Origin: Xanthostigma xanthostigma
Lineage: Eukaryota > Arthropoda > Insecta > Raphidioptera > Raphidiidae
Assembly (NCBI GenBank): GCA_963575645.1
Contig: OY754465.1
Coordinates: 5,394,001 to 5,458,000 of the forward strand
Direction: 5' to 3'
Length of the DNA: 64,000 nt
The position numbers and the translations under genes are program-made. The notes below the pieces were generated by a model. That model was not told the origin of the DNA. It saw only the letters and a program-made list of their open reading frames with translations, and made no database searches. The stretch's first letter is position 1; each line of letters begins with the position of its first letter. Below are positions 32,200 through 44,036 of this stretch, piece after piece.

Positions 32200-32400
32200 C
32201 GAATTTTTAGTTAGGGAGGTGGCAACTATGCTTTTACCAAACGTCAAATTATTCAACAAAAACACGCAAGGAGTATAGTGCAGTGTATATTTATTCTTTA
32301 AGTAACATTTCCACATGATAATTTGTTTAGTTAATTGAAAGTTTTCTAACGAATAAATTTGTTCCATGATTAGTAACTTCTATCTTTAATAGTGTTCGGT
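32200..32400 (-). repeat. Dispersed repeat shared with 55640-56060
   Basis: Both contain agtatagtgcagtgtatatt, gaataaatttgttccatgat-like and gtgttcggtgaatatggg in order. The copy at 55640 is longer. Unclassified. Confidence 0.55.
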
Positions 32401-32436
32401 GAATATGGGCATAAGTAGAACTCTATTTATGTATGA

Positions 32437-33007
32437 CTAGCGGTCCCGTCCGGTTTAACCCGGGTGTAAAAGAACGAATGGGGAAAGGAGGAACACGAGT
32501 ACACACATTCATCTTAGTTTCCCGAGATGAATGTTGTGTCCAAATTTCATGATGATCGGAGTTACCGTTCAAAAGTTTTTGTCGATAAAAAGCAGTATTT
32601 ATACTTGTTTTAACTAATATATTTTTTAATTAATTTAATAAAATTAAAATAAATTTAAATGTAAGCCTTAGAAGAAAGCAATGCAGAAAATTAAAAAAAA
32701 ATAAATAAAAATGTATTCGCCGAACGTGGGGCTCGAATCCACGACCCTGATATTGACAGTCGCACGCTCTACCGATTGATATCTAGTTAGTGCATTTCAC
32801 ATGAATAGAAGCTTATTTTTGAGATACATTTTGCAACATTTTTCATTAATGCTCCGCTCCTAATGAACGTAGCGTGATATTATATAGCCTATAGCCTTCC
32901 TCGATAAATGGGCTATCCAACAATTTTTTTTTTCAATTTGAACCAGTAGTTCCTGAGATTAGCGCGTTCAAACAAACAAACTTTTCAGCTTCATATATTA
33001 GTATAGA
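32437..33007 (-). mobile_element. Near full-length Helitron copy, minus strand
   Basis: Minus strand runs from TCTATACTAATATATGAAGC (33007) to GGACGGGACCGCTAG (32437), 571 bp, with the tRNA-Lys-like segment at about 32718-32780. Confidence 0.85.
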
Positions 33008-33564
33008 GATAGCGTAGTATTAACCTTTGGCATTGATTAACTTGGATTAATTATTAATGCAACTGCTGTATTAGTATTCAATAGGTGCCTTTTGTTGATT
33101 TCAAATTTATTTGAGGTTATAACGCGACTGTGTCCTAAGTCAACAAATCGTTTGCATGTGAATTCAGCTCATTTAAATCCGTACAAATCTCCGCATTGCG
33201 TTTGCATGGTTTTACGTAATATAATTGTGGACAGTTTGTGCGACGCACACTTGAAAATAATTCGTCTGTTGACTTTGCATTTTGTTCATCAAAACAATTA
33301 CTTATGCAAATGACAGTAGACATTAAAAAGTACCTGAACCGAACACAATATTATTATAGCCGGATCACAATATAATATTATTATATCGGTTAGTTTGGCG
33401 GCATCATTTCCGATTTTGATGAAACTTTGAAATGATTCGCAATTTCTCTTTCTTGACAAAACTCGGTTTCTTTTACCGTTCTAAAGTTAGTTTTTAAAAG
33501 TAATTTTCAAAACTCCTGAAACTTTAGAGTTTTAGATTTTCTGTGGAATTGACATGCACAAAAG

Positions 33565-33670
33565 TTTTTTTTTTCTAGTTAGCAACGATTATACCATATT
33601 TTTTCATTAAATGCGACCACATTTTTTAATGAAAAAATATGGTATAATCGTTGCTAACTAGAAAAAAATA
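33565..33670. repeat. Palindrome, about 45-bp arms
   Basis: ttttctagttagcaacgatt continues to ccatattttttcattaa, then a short spacer tgcgaccac, then the inverse. Nearly perfect; would form a strong hairpin. Confidence 0.85.
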
Positions 33671-33929
33671 TTTTTTTTATTCTAAATTAATACGGTAGAT
33701 CCCTTTTATATACTTTAATACATTATTCATCAAAATATTGTTTTTTACCATGCCAGATTCAATTTTTAAGCGCCGTGACATCGTTTTTTCATAAACAAAT
33801 CAGCTTTTACAAGGGCCGTGTCAAAACATCACCTTAAGTTTTTTCTGAAAGAAGGTTTGACATCTATTTTCTGCATAAAAATTGGTCTGTTAGCGAAAAA
33901 ATGTTTTTACTATGACAGACTTCATAAAA

Positions 33930-34135
33930 AAAAAATGTTATAACAAATGAAGTCTGACAAATTTATTAACAAAAATTGTCAGCCAGACAAGTTGTATTAG
34001 ATAGAAGAGGTCTTAAACTTTATTTAAAAAAAAATTCAAGGAGGTGTTATGAAATGTTTTTTCATAAAAAAAATAATTTATAACAAATGAAGTCTGACAA
34101 ATTTATTAACAAAAATTGTCAGCCAGACAAATTTT
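33930..34135. repeat. Direct duplication, about 60-bp unit
   Basis: ataacaaatgaagtctgaca followed by aatttattaacaaaaattgt and cagccagacaa occurs at about 33941-33992 and again at about 34080-34131. Confidence 0.8.
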
Positions 34136-34779
34136 TTCAAAAATTGTACATTATTTACTACAAATTGTATAAATTTCAAGCAGGTGTTTTGGAAAAAAAA
34201 TCATGTTTTTTTTTTAAATTCAAAAATTCATAAAAAATAACAATTAACAAATTTTTACTAGTCTGGCGGGCGTAACATGTTTCTTACATGTTTTTCAGCC
34301 ATTTTCACTTTATAATTTTGAGGTGTTCGTAGGGGTAACTTTTTCTGTCATGGGAGCTTGGACTATAACATATTATGGTCACTCCTTGTGACATATTTTC
34401 TCGTTTCTAAGAAATAACCAGCCTTAGTGTAAACGTATTTTAAAAATTATAACTCGACTAAGAATTAAACTGAAAGACTTTTGTCAACACAAAACTAATT
34501 GTTTCAAATGTGTGACGATCTAGAAATCACAATAGATACACGTGAATCTACGTTCCTATTATTACGTCTCGACATTGCTAAAACAGTGCTTTGAGTCGTG
34601 ACGTTTTTAATTGATGCTGAACGTGCCATTTTATGTCGGAGATAACATTAAATAGGAATCTGGGTCGCGTATCATAGCACAATCTACTGTACCTAAACGA
34701 AACCCTTACTTATAATGCGCACAGTCAGTAGCGCCGCGTCGCGCCAACGGCCAAGACTGTTAGTGTACGTTCGGTTTTA

Positions 34780-35485
34780 AGCGGCCTACACACCTTGATA
34801 CAAGCTGCGATGCAGGCATCGACTCTATGTTTCATGAAACTTGCATCAGTTGCATAAACGCCTACTTAAATCGAAACCTATTGCGATGCCTGAATCGACT
34901 CTATGTTCATGCAACAAAGAACAGTAGGATTATTTTCTAGGTACCTAGTGCTTGACGAATAAAATGAGGTACGTTTTGCCAACACCAGTTTTATTAGCAG
35001 TAGTTGGGGCACTCTTTATACTCCATAAAAGAAAAAGGAAATCAAAAAGGAAATGGTCAAAAAAACGTTTTATAGAAAGAAAACGTTATTCAAATGCTTT
35101 ATTGGAAGAGCTAAAAGTACATTAATTGTATTCCAAAGACACGTATGCAGATGATAAATGTTTATGAACTCTTCCCAAAATACACGGTCACTTTCCATCA
35201 TGGAATTTACAGACACAAACAAAAAAGTAACCTCTAAAATGGCACGGGAAAATAAATTAATATCGTCTTGGCATCGACGCAATTCTATACACGCTGAAAC
35301 TTGCATCAGCATCACCGACTCGGCGTCGTGGCTCGCCGACCAAAATGGGATTCTAGACTCTGCATCGCTGCAAGTCGCAACTGATGCCAAATACGTGATT
35401 CAGTACTACACACACTGCTACTTGCATCATGAAACATAAGAGTCGATGCCTGCATCGCAGCTAACATCAAGGTGTGTAGACCGCT
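34780..35485 (+). mobile_element. Harbinger-related element, copy 2
   Basis: GCGGCCTACACACCTTGATA at the left and aaggtgtgtagaccgc at the right. Same internal layout as 11909-12542 in the opposite orientation, with the small open frame at 34964-35125. Confidence 0.75.
34964..35125 (+). pseudogene. Harbinger N-terminus-like small open frame, copy 2
   Basis: Fifty-three codons: MRYVLPTPVLLAVVGALFIL, HKRKRKSKRKWSKKRFIERK, RYSNALLEELKVH. Against copy 1 (12223-12420) it has amino-acid changes and in-frame indels but keeps the hydrophobic start and basic run; it stops earlier. Confidence 0.55.
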
Positions 35486-36383
35486 CACTCGGATGAATCC
35501 GGGCGCTACTTTCATATTTGGGGTTCGAACATGCTCGATTATAGTCCCATAGCCGACTATTGAATACACAGACAAAGGACCCCGCACAGACCTTATGGAA
35601 TTTGGTTCTCGGTTAAATTGATCGAAAACGGTTTTATTTTATAGTTTAAAGGTCGCTAAGAAAAAGTGTCCATAGGCGCATAATCTAACAACCAATAGAT
35701 TTTTAGCTACAGACATGTTTAGCGAGATTTTAGATATATGGATATCCATTGAATTCACAATCTTAAAAAATCCTAAGCTCTAGAAATATGTCTTCGAGTG
35801 CGCTGAATCCGAATATGGCACTATTATTTTATACAGGGTGACACCTTCCAACATTACCTAGTTTTCGGCTATTTTTCTATTTCTATAAAAAAGCACAAAT
35901 GTTGAACATGGAACATGTTTGTGAATTCAATGTATATCCCTATATCTAAAATCTGGCTAAACATATCTGCAGCTAAAAATCGATTGGTTTTGAGACTATG
36001 CGCACATGGACACTTTTTGTTGGTGATCCTTAAACTATATAAAATAAAACCATTTTCGATCAATTTAGGCTTTAAATTTTGTTCTAAACGGATGATTAAT
36101 TCAAAAACGAATAAATTAAAAAAACATTTAAAAAATACATCTTATATAGTGTTTTAATAAGCTTTCATGAATAAATTGAAAAAAATAAGAAAATTATTTG
36201 GACAATTGATTGCGCATATTTTTTACTCTCTTTAAGCTTTCAAACTAAAAAAAAGATATTGAATAAAATATTTGCGATGCTGTAAGTGTTCAGTAATTTT
36301 GAAGAGCAGAACATCGCCTGAACGCAAGAAAGTCTGCCACACAGATCACACACAAGTTCTGTGATCGGCCAATGACTGTTATG
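35486..36383. other. Receptor intron, AT-rich
   Basis: An inverted relationship exists between about 35615-35760 and 35925-36070 (for example aaaacggttttattttatag and aaataaaaccattttcgatc; agccagattttag-like and agatttt). This suggests another diverged snap-back element of about 450 bp. No coding sequence. Confidence 0.45.
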
Positions 36384-36894
36384 CCGGCACTTCACATGGC
36401 TATTTGTATTTGTGTATTTGGCATATTTGGCAAACAATTACCAAGTGTAGAGGGTCTATTTGACAAAGTGTTGACCTTATTTGCCTATTTGACAAATAAG
36501 GCCAATACCAAATACGCGTTACCGTGCGCTTGTCGGTTTTTCGAGGCACATCAAAGGAGTCAAATAGGCAAATACGGCAAATAAACCTTCCACACAATGG
36601 CCATATTTAGAAGCGCACGCGCCGTGAACCTGTACGGATGTGCAGTATTTTTGTGTCTGTGCTGTGAGCGAGAACTACTATTGAAAATGAATTGGGACAA
36701 TGAAACAGTGCTAAAATTCCTGGAATTTTGAACCTTACGTTCTGCTGCCAAATGTTTGTGTGTTTGCTATTTGACTGCCATGTGTGGATGGTCGTATTTG
36801 CCTCCATTTGCATTTTTCTCTTGAACGTCATATATTTTGCCAAATACAACAAACACCCAATAGCGAACACAAATAGCCATGTGAAGTTCCACCT
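36384..36894. mobile_element. MITE with GGCACTTCACATGGCTATTT ends, copy 1
   Basis: Left ggcacttcacatggctattt and right aaatagccatgtgaag with a worn last few bases bound about 510 bp rich in TTTGGC/TTGCC motifs. Copy 2 at 48585-49104 is colinear. The open frames inside both copies are conserved only as far as the DNA is, and have no recognised domain. Confidence 0.75.
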
Positions 36895-37657
36895 TTGAAC
36901 TTTAGCTTTGATTGTGCAACTATTACACCGTTTCCCAATATTAAATATTGGTTAAATATGGAAAATATAATAACATTATAAAATTATGCAGCGGCCATAG
37001 AAGAGCCGCCACTGATATATAAAGCACATAAACTTGGGTATGTACTTGAAGGTAAAGAACACACTGTTTAATGGTTCATTTTTAGTGAGCTTTTATTGTA
37101 ATGGTGAAAGAAAAAAAAACGTGAAAATATATTTGACAAACATTAAAAGCTCTAAGAATCAGCTTTGTGAAATCAATACAAAGATACAAAAAAATTGGCA
37201 GAATTGAACTAGATCACGTAAACAGTTTGATCAAAAATAATAGACGATAACTGCACATGCGCAGTGAGCGAAAATAGAGAACATGTTAATAGGGTATATC
37301 AATATTTTGCACGAATATTAGTGGCTCTGCGTTTTAAAATATTAGAGGTCATTCAAGTATTACGTAAGCACAAAAGGGGGGGTAGGGGGTCTTTGCTTAG
37401 CTTATTTTTAATGACATGGGGGACGGGGGGTCTAGATGGTGATAACGTCAGCAATATTTATTTATAACAATAAATTCAAACAGATTAAAAAAAATATATA
37501 CCTATGTTTACGTAAGAGCTTTGCTTACTTTTGCTAACAAGGGGGAGGGAGGGTCAACTTGAATGACCCCTTAGTCTTTTACCTCAAGAAATATTAAATA
37601 ATTTTTTTTATACTTCCAGATTCTAATCTGAGAACTAGAAAAGCTATAAAAAATTAT
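36895..37657. other. Receptor intron, AT-rich with G-rich runs
   Basis: Two stretches of gggggggtaggggg and ggggacggggggtct near 37375-37435 are G-rich. No gene is visible. Confidence 0.35.
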
Positions 37658-39043
37658 TTTATTCAACACGCGTGAGTTATATATTATTTCGGGGCCCTGC
37701 TAAATTCGGGAGAAATGATAAATTACTTCGTGTTGACGCGTAGAGTGCTAATAATGAGCCGAAACTGTACGATAATGTATTATTGCATAGTTTCTGGACC
37801 AATAGGAACGTGGTAGCGAGCCGAAACTGTACGGTAATGATTTATTACTGCATAGTTTCTAGACCAATAGGAACGCGGTTGCGATTTGTATATATGAAAA
37901 CAGCATCGCAGTTCAGAGAAAGTCTTGGCCATCTTGTGTGCATCGAGGGCGGCGGGTACGTCAATCAATGAAGTGATTTATTATTTTTCCCTCTTTTATC
38001 AGGGCCCCGATTACATATTACTCGTGCTAGTTTAATAAAGTATTATGTGCGACTATTAATCGAAGAAGAATATTCCACTCGCGTGTTACCGCACTCGCTA
38101 CGATCGTGCGGCAGAATTCACGCACATAGAATCTTCTCCTTCTCTCACTAGTGGCACAATAATCTATTATAACTGTAATAATTACTCTGAATAGAGGGCA
38201 AAGCAATCTCTGATCTTAACTTATTTGTACTGTAGTTTTCCCCATGTACGGTTTTCTGTGATACACCCTGTATGTACGCAATGACCCCGTACTATTACAT
38301 AATTCAATACACGTTTTTCACCTGTGGGCATTGTACCTACTATACAGGATGTATCACAGAAAACTACATAGGAAAAACTTCATTGTGCAAATTAGTTAGG
38401 ATCAACGATTACTTTGGCCACATATGAAAATGGGTAACCAATAACCATGGTAACGCTGACTAACCATCAATTATTTAATAACAATAATTGCTAATAATGA
38501 ATAATTAGAAAAATCAGTCAAAATAAATTCTTCGGTACCTATTAATAGTATATTGAGCGACTAGTGAGAGAAGGAGAAGATTCCATGAGCGTGAAAATTG
38601 CCGCACGAGCGGTAACACGTGAGTGGAATATTCTCCTTCGATAAATAGTCGCACATAATACTTTATTCGACTAGCACGAGTAATATGTAATCGGGGCCGT
38701 GATAAAAGAGGGAAAAATAATAAATCACTTCATTGATTGACGTCCCCACCACCCTCGATGCACACAAGAAGGCCCTGACTTTCGCTGAATTGTGATGCTG
38801 TTTTCATATATAAAAATCGCTACCGCGTTCCTGTTGGTCCAGAAACTATGCAATAATAAGTCATTACCGTACAGTTTCGGCTCGCTACCGCGTTCCTATT
38901 GGTCCAGAAACTATGTAGTAATACATTATCGTACAGTTTCGGCTCATTATTAGCACTCTACGCGTCAACATGAAGTAATTTATTATTTCTCCCGAATTTA
39001 GCAGGGCACCTAAATTATATATTACGCACGCGTGTTGAATAAA
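37658..39043. mobile_element. Large foldback element with two facing MITE ends in its loop
   Basis: Terminal inverted repeats TTTATTCAACACGCGTG; arms of about 500 bp (37658-38160 and 38560-39043). Each arm carries a duplicated 60-bp block (gagccgaaactgtacg ... ggaccaataggaacg) in the same order. The loop (38161-38559) contains two divergent ends of the ACAGGRTGTATCACAGAAAA family pointing away from each other. No transposase. Confidence 0.8.
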
Positions 39044-39327
39044 CGAATTTATTTTTATTAATGAAACAATTTTTTATCTAGAAAATATATTTGGAATTAA
39101 TAATTTAGCCAAGCAAACAGTTAAAATAAAAAAGAAATAGTGCAAATGCTCAAATAAATCTCCATTTTAATAAAGCAGTGGCGTTGATCATGAAAACTTT
39201 GTCTCACTTTGTCTAACATTATTAATGAGTCACATTGAAACATACTTCGGCGATTTTGTCTTTAAGTTCATCCAGATTGTGCCACCATCTCGAATAGATT
39301 TCATTATGTAAATCATGGTAACGACCT

Positions 39328-39425
39328 CTGAATAGAGGACAAAGCAATCTCTGATCTTAACTAATTTGTAGTGTGTACTTTTCCCTATGTACGGTTTCGT
39401 GTGATACACCCTGTATATACATAGT
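39328..39425 (-). repeat. Third end of the ACAGGGTGTATCACA family
   Basis: Minus strand reads ACAGGGTGTATCACACGAAA and continues through gatcagagattgctttgtcc, as in the loop of the preceding foldback element. Confidence 0.7.
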
Positions 39426-39732
39426 GTATAAGCTTTAATAAAACACAGGACATTAGGCTGGCCTTTATTTATCAACCCATAAATTTTTGTTAAGATAGTC
39501 CTTCCTTAAATATGTGCAATTTGGTAAAACCAGTCGTGAGGTGGATCGTGTATTAGGATTCTACAAGTGTAAAGGACAACCCTTCAACTTCAAGAGTGAC
39601 GGGTCCTTTATTAGCGCTGCAAAGCTGCAGAACAACCAAAATCATAATTTTGTTTAATGAATAATAATTTCCATATTTAACCAATCTTTTATTTGGTAAA
39701 TAGTGTAATAGTTACACAATCAACGCTAAAGT

Positions 39733-39918
39733 TTAACAGCTACTGGCAGACCATATAGTCAGAGTGCCCGTCGGCAAAAATTTTATTGATACATACTCTC
39801 CCCAAACTTTGTATATGGCTTCATTAGGCCTAGTCTGACACCTATTTCCTCTATGACTTTTCTTGATTTTGGGGCGTTTTCCTTCTGAAGTTTCCGAAAG
39901 ATGTCGTTTTGACGACAT
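39733..39918 (-). other. Unrecognised open frame, coding status doubtful
   Basis: A 61-codon minus-strand frame begins MSSKRHLSETSEGKRPKIKK and ends in a hydrophobic stretch. The basic N-terminus has the look of a nuclear protein or transposase start, but there is no domain match I can name. It lies in a transposon-dense intron. Listed because it is not explained by an adjacent repeat. Confidence 0.2.
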
Positions 39919-39992
39919 GTAAAAATGTATAGATACTGTTTGTTTTTTTTTTAATTGGATAGCTTAAAAACTTCTACCAAAACGCTAAAATG

Positions 39993-40105
39993 ATGTTCTC
40001 TGACAAATAACATGAACCAATTAAAATGTCTGACACCTCGAATATATTCGACATATTCGAGGTGTCAGACATTTTAAATGGTTCATGTTATTTGTCAGAG
40101 AACAT
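39993..40105. repeat. Near-perfect palindrome, about 50-bp arms
   Basis: atgttctctgacaaataaca ... cacctcgaatat is mirrored by atattcgaggtg ... tgttatttgtcagagaacat with one mismatch. It ends about 360 bp before the TM6 exon. Confidence 0.9.
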
Positions 40106-40462
40106 TAAAAATAAAACTAGTCTATGTTTTGTGTAGCAGACTTTATTTTCTGAAAACTTTACATGCAAATAATTTCTAAACTAAAAGTCATACAGACGTT
40201 TGTTTGTGCTCATTGGATTCAGCGTGTTTTTTTCTAAAAGCATGATGATTTTACCAAAATTCCGAAAGATTTCGGTTTTCGTCAAAAATCACATTTTTTT
40301 TAAAAAATGCAAAAATCGAATTCTTTAATACTTTTGAAATTGAGAATGCTTACAGAAAAACAGTTGAATTGTCATCGTAATATTTTTCGAAAGCATCTTG
40401 TAGAAATGCGCTGCATTTCCTAATATGCTTTCAAGTACACAGTATTGCACGTATGTTTCCAG

Positions 40463-40586
40463 AGCGACATTGCTGTTGGTCCCACTACTGGGGTTGCACT
40501 ACCTTGTGATACCGTTCCGGCCGCCGGAAGAATCCCCGTGGGAACGTGCCTACGAGATAATATCGGCTGTTACGGCGTCCCTGCAG
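40463..40586 (+). CDS. Class B GPCR, TM6 exon
   Basis: A 124-nt exon after GTATGTTTCCAG completes an Arg codon and ends CTGCAG before GTTAGA at a codon boundary. It reads ATLLLVPLLGLHYLVIPFRP, PEESPWERAYEIISAVTASL and Q. RATLLLVPLLGLHYL is the TM6 PxxG signature of calcitonin-type receptors, and PFRP..PWE..YEIISA is the third extracellular loop and TM7 entry typical of insect DH31/calcitonin-like receptors. The next exon should begin with the TM7 GLxVAxLFC-like segment; none was recognised before the right edge. The assembled visible part is about 216 residues, TM2 to TM6. Dh31-R and its paralogue hector cannot be told apart here. Confidence 0.95.
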
Positions 40587-40770
40587 GTTAGAGTCTTATA
40601 ATACTATTCACGTAATGTATATTCGTATTAAATGATATCATTAAATGTTGCGTAAAGTTGCATATGTAAAATGTACAAAGTACCGACAAATCTTTGGCAT
40701 CGAGAATATTACAGATGCGGGTCTTACTGACATCTGCAGATGCCAAAGACATGGACCTAGTATTCCCTAC

Positions 40771-41889
40771 AGGCTGTGTGCACGAAGCCTACTAGCGCTG
40801 CTCGTGGTTAATAGAGAATTATTGAACTCACTTTTTATGGAAATCGCAACATGCTTCTACGGTGATAAGTCGAAAACTTTAGTTGGCCATGATGTGTCAA
40901 AAAAAATGTAAATAAGGAAAACTGATGTTAATTTTGTATACCATAAAATTCAGATTGTAAACCATTATATAAACAGCATAACATAAAAGGTATGTGAGAA
41001 TTATTTATTTATCAAATATGACGTACAATATGTAAATAATTAATTTGTTTACACTGACAGCGGAACGTCAAATTTTGACGCTAATGGTCTTTATTTTACT
41101 TAAATCGCCATCAGCGCAACAGCCCGGAACACAAGCATTTCCAGATCGCTTAGTTTTGCCCATGTTTTCTTTGTAATTAAAAAACTTCATAAAATTATGA
41201 CTATTTTCACTTTTAATAAACATTGCTCACTGACATACGGAAAATTTGAGCTTGAAGTTTCTCCTAGTGCTCACCACAAACGCTCGCATCGAAAAATTTC
41301 TAACTCCGCCTCCTTGAACATAGCCCATAGGCTATGTGCAAGGGGATGAAGCTAGAAATATTATCGATGCGAGCGTTCGTGGTGAGCACTAGGGGAAACA
41401 TCCAACTCAAATTTTCCCTATGTCAGTGAGCAATGTTTATTAAAAGTGAAAATAGTTATAATTTTGTGAAGTTTTTTAATTGCAAAGAAAAACATGGATT
41501 AAACTAGGCGATCTCTAAATGCTTGTTGTGTTCCGGGCTGTTGCGCTGATGGCGATTTAAGTAAAATAAAGACCATTAGCGCCATAATTTGACGTTCCAC
41601 TGTCAGTGTAAACAAATTAATTATTTATATATTGTACGTCATAATTGATATATAAATAATTCTCACATACCTTTTATGTTACGCTGTTTATATAATGGTT
41701 TACAATCTGAATTTTATGGTATACAAAATTAACATCAGTTTTCCTTATTTACATTTTGTTTGACACATCATGGCCAACTAAAGTTTTCGACTTATCACCA
41801 TAGAAGCATGTTGCGATTTCCATAAAAAGTGAGTTCAATAATTTTCTATTAACCACGAGCGGCGCTAGTAGGCTTCGTGCACATAGCCT
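40771..41889. mobile_element. Giant palindrome with almost no loop
   Basis: Arms of about 555 bp meet at CATAGCCCATAGGCTATG (near 41328). Outer ends aggctgtgtgcacgaagcct and aggcttcgtgcacatagcct. Arms share cggaacgtcaaattttgacg, gcccggaacacaagcatt-like and gctcactgacatacgg-like blocks with scattered differences. A lone arm exists at 23650-23926. It starts 184 bp after the TM6 exon. No transposase. Confidence 0.9.
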
Positions 41890-42474
41890 ATAGAGTTGTG
41901 AATGGGTGTAGAGTGCTGGGTGCTATCGTTCAGATAGATTCGGGCGTTGAAATATTGACATCGTAACTTGACATGTTCTGATTCATTTACATAATATATA
42001 TTCGCACATGCTCGTTTCATATGGTGATGATGTGGAGGAAAGAAAAGTGAAAATATTCCGAACAAGGAAAAAGAACTGATGGAAAGTGAAAATCTACTAC
42101 GCTACATAATATATATAAACGTTGTTGAGAAAGAAATTCACTGTCTGCATTCTTGATAACATACTATTGAACTGTACACACGTACGGTGGTTGTAAAATC
42201 TTTTAATACAAAACCACATCGAATGTTATACACAGTGATCGAAAAATGTGGAAATTAAGTACGGTAAAAAAGGTCAATATCTTTTTTCAAACTGTTGAAG
42301 TATCATATATATAATACGGTAATGTTTAAGATGTTTGCCTCCCTTTTTAGAAAAAACCACACAATTTCTCCACATAAATTAAATATATCATTTTACAGAT
42401 AATTGCTTGCTCTACTGATATCGACAACTAAAAAATTTATTATTGCTTTTGTTTTTATAAATTACTTAAAATAC
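41890..42474. other. AT-rich intron or flank
   Basis: Nothing identifiable. Confidence 0.3.
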
Positions 42475-42966
42475 AGCAACGCTGAACAACGTCTGCCATC
42501 TGACGGTTTTAATTTTGAAACAACGTCAACACTTCGATCTGTCATCTGACCTTCATATTGTAATACAACAGACACAATACTGCATACCGCCATCTAACGG
42601 CTTTAATTTTGAAACAGCGAGCAACGCTGAACAACGTCACAGCAATGCTGCATGATGCCATCTGACGACTTAGCTCAACGCTTTTGCTACTTGCGCCTCT
42701 ATATGACAATTTTAGTAAAATATTTCTTCGATCTGTCATCTGCGCTTCATATTGTAATACAACAAAAAGAAAAACGTTATAAGCAGTGTGCAAAATTAGA
42801 AACGAATTGAATACCTGCGATCATATTTAAAAAATAATTTTGTAAAGTGATAATTATTATACTTATTTAGTGCGAGTAATTCGCACAGATCACACTAGTC
42901 AATTATATTTAAAAAAAAACGAATGCGCTTTAGACCACACGACTGAAGTAAAACTTCTTCCTGCCA
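42475..42966. repeat. Repeat block with internal duplications; ends shared with 63890-64000 and 21050-21120
   Basis: The unit cgatctgtcatctg ... cttcatattgtaatacaaca occurs at about 42534-42571 and 42729-42766, and gccatctgacgg-type blocks recur between them. Segment 42790-42905 (caaaattagaaacgaattga ... tgcgagtaattcgcacagat) is found inverted at 63890-64000. Segment 42912-42966 matches 21050-21120 inverted. Confidence 0.7.
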
Positions 42967-43590
42967 TAATTTCTTATTATTCACCCGAAAATTCACAAAA
43001 TATGAACTTTAAAATGAATTTACAATTTTATTCACTTTAAACGTAGAATATTTAATGTATTGAACAAAATATTAATTTAATTAATTGTTCAAGAACGAAA
43101 TGAACAGTCTAATGTAAAAAGAAAGATAATGAAAACAAAAGTAATACATTGCAATTACTTAGCTTTCGTTGGATTTTAAGCGTAAATCTTTATGAAATAT
43201 TATTTAAAGTAGATTTACAAAACTTTTTTTTGTCACCTGATAGCGCCACTTGCAAGTGAAGTATGTGCCATTCTATTGTTAGTACTGCTTATATATTCGG
43301 CCACATGATGGCGCCCCTAGCCAGACAGTGGTTGTGGGAAAAGTTGATCGGAGACGGTGAGATGTGAGAGGGTAGGCTCCAATACTCGAGCGTGTAATGC
43401 CTACATAAAATAATTCATGAGAAATAGTCAACACGTAAGTACTTCTCCATGTTTTGTTTTTATTTCTTTCGAAACTTTATTTAAAAAAATAAAAGAAACT
43501 GAAGCTACGAGAAATAGCTGAGTGCTCTTATGATTTTTTAAAAGTTGATTTTTATGAAGCACCCTAAATTATGTGATAGGTTTTCTATAT
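42967..43590. other. AT-rich noncoding sequence
   Basis: Nothing identifiable. Confidence 0.3.
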
Positions 43591-43728
43591 ACCAAGATCC
43601 CAGACTCGCCAGACCTACGTCATTTCAGTACTGCTAAGATTTTGTCAGTAAATGTACAAATAAAATATTTAGTTAAAAACGCATGCCAATTTGCTAGCTT
43701 GAACGCGAGAGATAACAGGTTCTAAAGG

Positions 43729-44007
43729 TACATAAAACACGTGCTTACCTACGTACGCAATATGCATATGAGTGCGAGTGAGAGCATTAGATGATTTTTT
43801 TTGTTTGACAGCTTCATTAATAATGTAGGTTGTTTATTTGTTTCCATGGAGTTTTTCTTTTTTAAACTCATGGACTACTCTGTGTGTGTAAACAAATAAA
43901 AAAACCTAAATTTCATGAAGCTGTAAAAAAATCATCTAATGCTCTCACTCGCACTCATATGCATGCATAATACCATTGCGTACGTAGGTAAGCACGTGTT
44001 TTATGTA
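43729..44007. repeat. Palindrome, about 90-bp arms
   Basis: gtacataaaacacgtgctta ... cattagatgatttttt ... agcttcat is mirrored by atgaagct ... aatgctctcactcgcactca ... cacgtgttttatgtat, around a spacer of about 100 bp. Confidence 0.85.
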
Positions 44008-44036
44008 TCTTTATCTCTAAAAAGCCCCCGCTTTAA

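Larger units (their letters stand above)
33008..34779. other. Receptor intron with hairpins and a direct repeat
   Basis: Holds the palindrome at 33565-33670 and the direct repeat at 33930-34135. The rest is AT-rich without coding motifs. Confidence 0.4.

Noticed and set aside
36240-36870. Several 63-87 codon open frames, repeated at 48583-49100
   Set aside because: Confined to copies of one MITE family, without recognised domains, and overlapping on both strands.
21061-42970. Shared inverted sequence at 21.1 and 42.9 kb as the ends of one 21-kb transposon around the receptor gene
   Set aside because: The 21.1-kb end already pairs with 20494 to make a 600-bp MITE, and the gene's exons run as a normal host gene.
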